64,000 nucleotides of DNA. It comes from DASQFI01 sp035633215. GTDB taxonomy: Bacteria > Acidobacteriota > Vicinamibacteria > Vicinamibacterales > SCN-69-37. The DNA is taken from positions 58,330 to 122,329 of the forward strand of contig DASQFI010000050.1 of assembly GCA_035633215.1 (NCBI GenBank), read 5' to 3'. Shown here piece by piece: positions 41,614 through 48,251 of this stretch. The notes below the pieces were generated by a model that was not told where the DNA came from, did no database searches, and worked only from the letters and a program-made list of their open reading frames with translations. Position 1 is the stretch's first letter, and each line of letters opens with the position of its first letter. The position numbers and the translations under genes are program-made.

Positions 41614-44034
41614 ATGTCGTTGCTCCCGGCACTTCCCTCCGACAAGGAACAGTCACTGCAACTGGCCCTGTCGCGGATGCTGGCGTCGCATGAGGCCGCG
41701 GCGCGATCCGGCGACGATGACCCGCACGTCACGGCGGTCAAGAGGCTTGCGCCGGCGCCGGCGATCTTCGAGCCGTTCCCGGATGCCATGGATCCCCGGC
41801 TCCAGCAGGCGTTGCGCGCGCGCGGTATCGAGCGTCTGTATCGCCATCAGGCCGACGCGGTCGCCCATGCGCTCGCCGGCAGGAACGCGGTCATCGTCAC
41901 GCCGACCGCATCGGGCAAGACACTCTGCTACAACGCACCGGTCCTGCACAGCATCCTGAACGACCCGTCCACGCGCGCGCTGTATCTGTTTCCGACGAAG
42001 GCGCTCGCGCAGGACCAGCTCGCCGAACTCCACCAGTTGGCCGAGCGGCTTGGCGGGCTGGGCGGCGGGGACATCGGCGTGTTCACCTACGACGGCGACA
42101 CGCCGCAGGACGCGCGTCGCGCGGTCCGCGGCCGCGCGCACGTGGTGCTGAGCAATCCGGACATGCTGCACTCGGGGATCCTTCCGCACCATCCCCGTTG
42201 GGCGAAGCTGTTCGAGAACCTCAAGTTCGTCGTGATCGACGAGCTGCACGCCTATCGCGGCGTGTTCGGCAGCCATCTCGCCAACATCATCAGGCGGCTG
42301 CACCGCGTGTGCCGGCACTACGGATCGTCGCCGGTCTTCATCTGCTCGTCGGCGACGATCGCCAACCCGCGAGAGCTGGCGGAGCGGCTCGTCGGCGAGC
42401 CGTTCGAGCTGGTCGATCAGAACGGCGCGCCCCGCGGCGAGAAGTTTTTCCTCTTCGTCAATCCTCCGGTCGTCAATGCGCAGCTGGGCATCCGCAAGTC
42501 GTATCTCGCGGAGACGCGGCGTATCGCGGTCGAGTTCCTGAAACGCGGGCTGCAGGCGATCGTCTTCGCGCAGAGCCGCCTGTCGACGGAGATCCTGACG
42601 ACATACCTGAAAGACGCGTTTTCCGGTGCCCCAGGGGCCTCCGACGTCATTCGCGGCTATCGCGGAGGCTACTTGCCGCTGAGGCGCCGCGAAATCGAGC
42701 GCGGCTTGAGAACGGGTGACGTTCGCTGCGTGGTGTCCACGAACGCGCTCGAGCTCGGAATCGACATCGGGGCGCTCGACGTCTCGGTGCTGGCCGGCTA
42801 CCCGGGCAGCATCGCCGCGACCTGGCAGCGGGCCGGCCGCGCCGGCCGCCGAACGGGGAGATCGGCCGCCGTGCTGGTGGCGTCCAGCTCCCCGATCGAT
42901 CAGTTCGTGGTGCGCCATCCGGAATACTTCTTCGGCGCCTCACCGGAGCACGCGCTCGTCAATCCGGACAACCTGCACATCCTGCTCGATCACGTGAAGT
43001 GCGCCGCGTTCGAGCTGCCGTTCACGACCGACGAGCAGTACGGCACGCTCAATGTGCAGGAGATCCTCACCGTTCTGGCGGAGGACGGCTTCGTCCACCT
43101 CGTGGACGACCGGTGGCAATGGACGCAGGAGTCGTATCCGGCCGACGCGGTCAGCCTGCGTTCGGTCACGTCGGACAACTTCGTCGTCGTGGACATGACG
43201 GACGGCGAGCGCGTCATCGGCGAGACCGATTTCACGAGCGGTCCCGCCACACTCCACGAAAAAGCGATCTACATCGTCGAGGGCCAGCTGTTTCAGGTCG
43301 AGCGCTTCGATTTCGACGGCCGCAAGGCGTTCGTGCGTCAAGTCGAGTGCGACTACTACACGGACGCCATCACGTACACAAAGGTCACGATCCTGGATAC
43401 GTTCGCGGACGCGGAGGAGAGGCCGAAGGCCGAAGGCCAACGGCCAGCCACCTGTTTCCACGGCGAAGTTCATGTCGTCTCCCGCGTGGTCGGCTTCAAG
43501 AAGATCAAGTTCTACACGAACGAGAACGTCGGATCGGGTGAGCTCGATCTGCCCGAGCAGCAGATGCACACGACGTCGTATTGGCTGCGGCTCTCGCCGG
43601 AGCTGATGGCGACGATCCCGTTCGGCAGCGCCGATCGCCGCGACGGTGTCATCGGGCTGGCGTACGCAATGCGGAACGTCGCGCCGCTCCTGCTGATGTG
43701 CGACAGCCACGATCTCGGCTTGTCGGTGGACGGGTTGCCCGTGGAAGGCGCGTCGCGGATGGGTGGGACGTCACGCGGTGGTGCCGCCCCGGAGCTTTCC
43801 TCCGAACCGACGATCTTCATCTACGACAACTATCCCGGCGGTATCGGGTTCAGCGAGCCGCTCTTCGGGCTGCACGACGTGCTTATCGCACGCACGCGGG
43901 AGCTGATCGACGAGTGCGCCTGCGAGTCCGGTTGTCCGTCCTGCGTCGGTCCTGAAGGCGCCACCGGACCGCTGGCGAAGGCGGTCGCATCGCGCCTGCT
44001 CCAGGAGCTTCTCGCCTCGCGTGCCGCGGCCTGA
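41614..44034 (+). CDS. mrfA: MrfA-type DEAD/DEAH DNA helicase (YprA/DUF1998)
   Basis: An 806-residue helicase. Walker A is in VIVTPTASGKTLCYNAPVLH (near residue 98), motif II in VVIDELHAYRGVFGSH, motif III in FICSSATIANP and motif VI in TWQRAGRAGRRTGRSAAV. The C-terminal DUF1998 domain ends with a four-Cys site CACESGCPSCVGP (near residue 768). In Bacillus subtilis, MrfA with exonuclease MrfB repairs mitomycin-type DNA lesions. The next gene encodes an MrfB-like exonuclease four bases downstream, so the pair is intact. A short 7-bp-unit run (GGCCGAA type) at 43424-43451 adds EERPKAEGQRPAT near residue 605. Confidence 0.92.
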   Translation: MSLLPALPSDKEQSLQLALSRMLASHEAAARSGDDDPHVTAVKRLAPAPAIFEPFPDAMDPRLQQALRARGIERLYRHQADAVAHALAGRNAVIVTPTASGKTLCYNAPVLHSILNDPSTRALYLFPTKALAQDQLAELHQLAERLGGLGGGDIGVFTYDGDTPQDARRAVRGRAHVVLSNPDMLHSGILPHHPRWAKLFENLKFVVIDELHAYRGVFGSHLANIIRRLHRVCRHYGSSPVFICSSATIANPRELAERLVGEPFELVDQNGAPRGEKFFLFVNPPVVNAQLGIRKSYLAETRRIAVEFLKRGLQAIVFAQSRLSTEILTTYLKDAFSGAPGASDVIRGYRGGYLPLRRREIERGLRTGDVRCVVSTNALELGIDIGALDVSVLAGYPGSIAATWQRAGRAGRRTGRSAAVLVASSSPIDQFVVRHPEYFFGASPEHALVNPDNLHILLDHVKCAAFELPFTTDEQYGTLNVQEILTVLAEDGFVHLVDDRWQWTQESYPADAVSLRSVTSDNFVVVDMTDGERVIGETDFTSGPATLHEKAIYIVEGQLFQVERFDFDGRKAFVRQVECDYYTDAITYTKVTILDTFADAEERPKAEGQRPATCFHGEVHVVSRVVGFKKIKFYTNENVGSGELDLPEQQMHTTSYWLRLSPELMATIPFGSADRRDGVIGLAYAMRNVAPLLLMCDSHDLGLSVDGLPVEGASRMGGTSRGGAAPELSSEPTIFIYDNYPGGIGFSEPLFGLHDVLIARTRELIDECACESGCPSCVGPEGATGPLAKAVASRLLQELLASRAAA
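43424..43451. repeat. In-gene 7-bp tandem run (GGCCGAA type)
   Basis: Four 7-bp units GGCCGAA, GGCCGAA, GGCCAAC, GGCCAGC inside mrfA, of the same unit type as repeats E1 and E3 but without an inverted partner array. Confidence 0.6.
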
Positions 44035-44038
44035 GACG

Positions 44039-45376
44039 ATGCGAGATCTCGCCACCCGCCTTCGTGAAATCGTCCGCCAGCAGCCGGGCACGGCGCCGCC
44101 CGTCCGGGAACTGACCTACGTCCCCGACCTCGCGACCGACGGGATTGAGGCCGTGGATGACGCCGCGGCGCGCCTTGGCGGCACGCTCCATCGCGTAGGC
44201 AGGAGCGCGTGCGTTGTCGTGGACCGACGCTCCGGGTCGGACGACTGGCACGGGCGCCAGCGAGTGTCCTCGCTCGCGCTCGACCGCGACGCGCCGATCG
44301 GTCTCTTCGATCCGCGGGCGAGCGCCCACCCCGATTGGGCCGACCGGATCGTGTTTTTCGACATCGAGACGACCGGACTCAGCGGCGGCGCCGGGACGCT
44401 CGCGTTTCTGGCCGGGTGCGGCTGGTTCGACGACGGCGACTTCCTCGTGCGGCAGTTCTTTCTCGTCGGCCCGGCGGGGGAGCCGGCGCTGCTCGATGCG
44501 CTCACCGGGATCTTCCAGTCGGCGTCGCTGCTCGTCACCTACAACGGCCGCTCGTTCGACGTGCCGACGATGGACACGCGGTGGGCGTTTCATCGATCCG
44601 AAGCGCCGACGACTGCCGTGCCGCACTTCGACATGTTGCCGCCGGCGCGCAAATTGTGGGGAAGAAGGGAAGACCAAGACCTCGGGGGTCGCTGCCCAAA
44701 GAGGCTCGGGGAAACGACCCCCGAGGTCCTTCCCAGCTGCACACTTACCGCGCTCGAACGCTCGGTCCTTGGCGTCCACCGGCAAGGCGACGTGCCGGGC
44801 CTCGAGATCCCGTCACGCTATTTCCGATTTCTGCGCACCGGGAATCCCGCCGCGATTGAAGGCGTCTTCGCGCATAACCGTCACGACCTGCTGTCGCTCG
44901 CGGCGCTCACGGCGCATGCGGTCTCTCTTGCGCGGGAAGGGCCGGACGCCTGTCGAGAGGCCTCGGAGCAGGAAGGTCTCGGACGGCTCTACGAGAACGC
45001 GGGCGACTGCGATCGCGCCACCTACGCCTACGAGCGGGCCGCGGCGACCGGGACGGTCGAGGTGCGCCGCCAGGCGCTGTCACGGCTGGCACTGCTGCTG
45101 CGGCGCCAGGCCCGCCACGCGGAGGCCGCTGCCGCCTGGCAGGGCGTGCTCGAGCTGGCCGCGGGGGACAATGGCGCCCTCACGCCGCTCGATCGCCGCG
45201 CCGCGCTCGCGCTCGCCATTCATCATGAGCACCGGGCACGCGATCTGACGGTCGCAAAGCAGTACGCCGATACGCTCCGCGCCGAGACCTCCGGCCGCTC
45301 GCGCCAGGACGCGGAGTACCGGGTCGGTCGTCTGGAACGAAAGATGAAGTCGAGAGCCGAACGGCCGTTGTGGTAA
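44039..45376 (+). CDS. mrfB: MrfB-type exonuclease (RNase H-like fold, YprB)
   Basis: A 445-residue protein. The DEDD-type exonuclease domain starts at FFDIETTGLSGGAGTLAF (near residue 105), with VTYNGRSFDVPTMDTRWAFHR and an AHNRHDLLSLAAL segment. A C-terminal TPR region follows (ENAGDCDRATYAYERAA, LALLLRRQARHAEAAAAWQG). It partners MrfA in excision repair, by homology. Repeat B6 is inserted in frame between KLWGRR and the family's LPSCTLTALE segment and adds about 20 residues (EDQDLGGRCPKRLGETTPEV). ATG 44039 follows the mrfA stop by four bases; GTG 44021 would overlap it. Confidence 0.9.
   Translation: MRDLATRLREIVRQQPGTAPPVRELTYVPDLATDGIEAVDDAAARLGGTLHRVGRSACVVVDRRSGSDDWHGRQRVSSLALDRDAPIGLFDPRASAHPDWADRIVFFDIETTGLSGGAGTLAFLAGCGWFDDGDFLVRQFFLVGPAGEPALLDALTGIFQSASLLVTYNGRSFDVPTMDTRWAFHRSEAPTTAVPHFDMLPPARKLWGRREDQDLGGRCPKRLGETTPEVLPSCTLTALERSVLGVHRQGDVPGLEIPSRYFRFLRTGNPAAIEGVFAHNRHDLLSLAALTAHAVSLAREGPDACREASEQEGLGRLYENAGDCDRATYAYERAAATGTVEVRRQALSRLALLLRRQARHAEAAAAWQGVLELAAGDNGALTPLDRRAALALAIHHEHRARDLTVAKQYADTLRAETSGRSRQDAEYRVGRLERKMKSRAERPLW
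44678..44728. repeat. Repeat B6 hairpin inside mrfB
   Basis: GACCTCGGGGGTCG (44678-44691) and its exact complement (44715-44728) form a 14-bp stem. The element keeps the reading frame of mrfB. Confidence 0.88.
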
Positions 45377-45384
45377 AACGCCGA

Positions 45385-45450
45385 AACTTAGAACTCAGAA
45401 CTTTGAACTTCGAACTTAGGTTCTTAGTTCTCAGATCTAAGTTCTAAGTT
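45385..45450. repeat. Repeat E4: inverted 7-bp arrays between convergent genes
   Basis: Left arm: five exact 7-bp units AACTTAG, AACTCAG, AACTTTG, AACTTCG, AACTTAG (45385-45419). Right arm: four inverse units (45423-45450). It separates the ends of mrfB and rpmE, so termination of both is possible. Confidence 0.85.
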
Positions 45451-45461
45451 GCGAGAATCAG

Positions 45462-45746
45462 CTACGTCGTTGCCGCGGTCGTCTTCTTCGCCTTGCTGGT
45501 CTTCGCGTCGCGAGTGGCCTTGGTGGCCGCCTTCCGGCCCTCGGCGGTCTGCGCGCCGAACCGCTTCGTGAACCGCTCGACGCGGCCCTCGGTGTCAATC
45601 AGCTTCTGGCGCCCCGTGAAAAACGGATGGCACGCGTTGCAGATTTCGAGGTGCAGTTCGGGCTTGGTCGAGCGGGTCTTGAACGTGTTCCCGCAGGCGC
45701 ACCGGACTTCGACCTCTTGGTACTTCGGATGAATCCCCGTTCTCAC
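45462..45746 (-). CDS. rpmE: 50S ribosomal protein L31
   Basis: A 94-residue L31 of the zinc-binding type: GIHPKYQEVEVRCACGNTF, then CNACHPFFTGRQKLIDTEGRVERF (C-x-C and C-x2-C zinc ligands). A Lys/Ala/Thr-rich extension of about 30 residues follows the usual end. The start is GTG 45746 (MRTGIHPKY) with AAGGAG six bases upstream; the frame upstream of it is hydrophobic but not conserved. L31 sits at the ribosome central protuberance and bridges the subunits. Confidence 0.95.
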   Translation of the reverse strand: MRTGIHPKYQEVEVRCACGNTFKTRSTKPELHLEICNACHPFFTGRQKLIDTEGRVERFTKRFGAQTAEGRKAATKATRDAKTSKAKKTTAATT

Positions 45747-45806
45747 GGTCAGCTCCTTCAGGGCAGCGACAAAAGACCAGTATAACAAGAGCACCAACAG
45801 GGCGTC

Positions 45807-45928
45807 GGTACGTCAGGTACGCCGGGTACGTCGGGTCCCAGGAACCTGATCCTTGATCATCTTCCTTAAGATGACAGACAGCGTCAGTTCGTTCCACGGA
45901 CCCGTCGTACCCGACGTACCCGTCTTTC
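45807..45928. repeat. Repeat E6: inverted pair of 9-bp tandem arrays
   Basis: Left array (45807-45842): four 9-bp units GGTACGTCA, GGTACGCCG, GGTACGTCG, GGTCCCAGG. Right array (about 45897-45925): about three inverse units (read back as GGGTACGTC, GGGTACGAC, GGGTCCGTG). It lies between divergent genes (rpmE and the M28 peptidase), so it cannot be only a terminator. Confidence 0.82.
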
Positions 45929-45959
45929 GGCGCTATGATTCCTCCGTCCCGGAGGGGTC

Positions 45960-47732
45960 ATGAAACGCATTGCCGCCCTTGGGCCGTTCTCACTTCCACA
46001 TAGAGCAAGAGCTGCTTGGAACGTGAGACATTCGGCCGAATTCCAGCAGGTGTCTCGCTACAGGAAAGTGAGAACGGCCCTTGGTGTCGCCGCGCTCACC
46101 GTGGCGACCCTCGCCGCTCAAACCGCCGAGCGCGTCGATACCGACGCCATCTCAAAGATCCGCGAGGAAGGCCTGAAACGCTCGCAGGTCATGGAGCACA
46201 TGTTCTGGCTGACCGACGCGTACGGCCCGCGGCTGACCGGATCGCCAGGCTTCGAACAGGCCGGCGACTGGGCGGTGAAGACGCTGCAGTCGTGGGGCCT
46301 GCAGAACGTGCGCAAGGAGCGGTTCGCGTTCGGGAAGGGCTGGTCGCTCGTCAAGTTCCACGCGACGATGACCGCGCCGCAGGTGATGCCGATCATCGGC
46401 CTGCCGAAGGCCTGGACGCCCGGCACCAGCGGCCTCGTGACCGCCGACGTCGTCCGGCCGCAGATTGCGAACGCGGCCGAGGCGGAGAAGTACAAGGGAC
46501 AGCTCCGCGGCAAGATCGTGCTCACGCAGCCAGCGCGGGCGGTGCGCATGCTGGACGAGCGCGTCGTGCTGCGCATGAACGACAAGGACATCGAGGAAGC
46601 CCTGGCGCCGCCAGCGCCGCGTGGCGGAGGCGCCGGACGAGCCGGTCAGGCTGATCCGGCGGCCGCCGGGCGAGCGGGCGGGGCCGGTGCCGCCGGCGGC
46701 CGTGGCGGGGCCGGACGAGGCGGCGGAGCGGCCGCCGCGCCGGCGTTCGACGTGAACGAGTTCTACAAGGACGAGGGCGTGGTCGCGCTGTTCGATCGCG
46801 GCGCCAACAGCGACATGTCCGCCGGTGGAAGCGATTTGACCTGGCAGACGCAACGCACCGACGGCGGCACGGTCTTCGTCGGCTCTGGCGGCGGACGCGC
46901 GGCCGGTTCGCCCGTCACTGTCCTCCCGCAGGTGACGCTTACCGTCGAGCACTACAACCGCCTAGTGCGGCTGCTCGAGCACAACGTGCCGGTCAAGGTC
47001 GAGCTGAACATCGAAGCCACGTTCCATGACGAAGGCGCAGGCGCGAACACCGCGAACAAGGAGAACGGCTTCAACATTATCGGTGAGTTTCCGGGCACCG
47101 ATCTGGCGAAAGAGATCGTGCTGATCGGCGGGCATTTCGACTCATGGCACGGCGCGACGGGCGCGACCGACAACGCCGCGGGGAGCGCCGCGATGATGGA
47201 GGTGCTTCGCATCTACCGGACAGCGGGCCTCAAGCCGAGGCGCACGATTCGAATCGCGCTTTGGGGAGCGGAGGAGCAGGGCCTCATCGGCTCGCGGCTG
47301 TACGCCGAGCGCTATCTCGGCACCGTGAAGGAGCCGAAGCCGGAGCACGCGCTCCACTCGGCCTACTTCAACATCGACAACGGCACGGGGAAGATCCGCG
47401 GCATCTGGCTGCAGAGCAACGAAGCGGTCCGGCCGATTTTCGCCGAGTGGATCAAGCCGCTGAAAGATCTCGGCGTGGAGATCCTCGGCCCGCGGTCGGT
47501 CGGAAGCACCGACCATGCGAGCATCGACAATGCGGGTGTGCCGGGATTCCAGTTCGTGCAGGAACGGTACGAGTACAACTCGCGCACGCACCACTCGAAC
47601 ATGGACTACTACGATCGCGTGCAGGTCGAGGACATGAAACAGATGGCCACGGTCGCGGCGGTGTTCATCTGGCACGCTGCCAACCGCAACGACAAACTGC
47701 CGCGCAAACCACTCGCCGCCGGCGGAGAGTAG
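45960..47732 (+). CDS. Secreted M28-family metallopeptidase with repeat-encoded N terminus
   Basis: A 590-residue zinc aminopeptidase-like protein. The M28 site shows LIGGHFDSWHGATGATDNAAGS (H, D) near residue 389, WGAEEQGLIGS (E, E) and a late DHASIDNAGVPGFQF. A PA-type insert precedes it, interrupted near residues 222-260 by a Gly/Ala-rich linker. ATG 45960 has GGAGGGG upstream. Residues 8-41 (GPFSLPHRARAAW..RHSAEF..RTAL) are encoded by repeat A, just before the hydrophobic signal. GTG 46068 within the repeat is an alternative start that would give a plain signal peptide. Confidence 0.9.
   Translation: MKRIAALGPFSLPHRARAAWNVRHSAEFQQVSRYRKVRTALGVAALTVATLAAQTAERVDTDAISKIREEGLKRSQVMEHMFWLTDAYGPRLTGSPGFEQAGDWAVKTLQSWGLQNVRKERFAFGKGWSLVKFHATMTAPQVMPIIGLPKAWTPGTSGLVTADVVRPQIANAAEAEKYKGQLRGKIVLTQPARAVRMLDERVVLRMNDKDIEEALAPPAPRGGGAGRAGQADPAAAGRAGGAGAAGGRGGAGRGGGAAAAPAFDVNEFYKDEGVVALFDRGANSDMSAGGSDLTWQTQRTDGGTVFVGSGGGRAAGSPVTVLPQVTLTVEHYNRLVRLLEHNVPVKVELNIEATFHDEGAGANTANKENGFNIIGEFPGTDLAKEIVLIGGHFDSWHGATGATDNAAGSAAMMEVLRIYRTAGLKPRRTIRIALWGAEEQGLIGSRLYAERYLGTVKEPKPEHALHSAYFNIDNGTGKIRGIWLQSNEAVRPIFAEWIKPLKDLGVEILGPRSVGSTDHASIDNAGVPGFQFVQERYEYNSRTHHSNMDYYDRVQVEDMKQMATVAAVFIWHAANRNDKLPRKPLAAGGE
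45981..46080. repeat. Repeat A, copy 2 (100 bp, perfect 15-bp inverted ends)
   Basis: The ends GGGCCGTTCTCACTT (45981-45995) and its exact complement (46066-46080) surround the core ATTCGGCCGAAT. The copy is the same length as copy 1 and read in the same frame. Confidence 0.9.
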
Positions 47733-47757
47733 CTTCGTCGACACCGAGGAGCTCCCC

Positions 47758-48192
47758 ATGCGCGAACGACAACTGCGGTTCTTCACGTTCGGCTGCTGGG
47801 CCGCCGCGATCACGGCGGTCGTGCACCTGTTGGGCTTCGTGTCCGGCGGACTTCAGCCGGCCAACGATACCGAAGACGCGCTGCTGGACACCGCGCGGAA
47901 CTACCAGTTTCTGCTGCCGGGCGGGACGCGTCGCTCGCTCATGGACCTCATGGACGGCTTCAGCCTGTCGTTCGCGCTGTTTCTGGCCACGATCGCAGGT
48001 GTCGGATTCCTCATCTCCCGCCGTGGTGTTGACGATCCGATCCTGATGAGGGCCGCCACGCGCGCGCTCGCGGCCTTCAGTCTCGTGCTCTTCGTCATCT
48101 CGCTCTGGTACTGGTTCCTGATTCCGACGCTGTTCATCGCGGCGATGGCGCTGGGCTTCGTGCTGGCGGCGTTCGTACGTAGGGCGGATTGA
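47758..48192 (+). CDS. LIC_13387-like four-helix membrane protein
   Basis: A 144-residue protein with about four hydrophobic helices (residues about 8-28, 63-85, 98-120, 122-140). A loop holds NYQFLLPGGTRRSLMDLMDGFSLSF. This resembles the small uncharacterised LIC_13387 family. It follows the M28 gene by 25 bases with an AGGAG box, so it is probably co-transcribed. The last residues RRAD and the TGA stop are encoded by the left arm of repeat D3. Confidence 0.65.
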   Translation: MRERQLRFFTFGCWAAAITAVVHLLGFVSGGLQPANDTEDALLDTARNYQFLLPGGTRRSLMDLMDGFSLSFALFLATIAGVGFLISRRGVDDPILMRAATRALAAFSLVLFVISLWYWFLIPTLFIAAMALGFVLAAFVRRAD

Positions 48193-48251
48193 TTTCCAAA
48201 TCCTGATTTCCAAATCCGCCCGGCGGATTTAGAGTTCAATCCGCCCTACGT
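48177..48251. repeat. Repeat D3 carrying stop codons of both convergent genes
   Basis: ACGTAGGGCGGATTGA (48177-48192) and its perfect complement (48236-48251) form 16-bp ends. Between them are TTTCCAAATC duplicates and GGCGGATTT. Read from either side, each arm encodes Arg-Arg-Ala-Asp-stop for the gene entering it. Confidence 0.88.
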
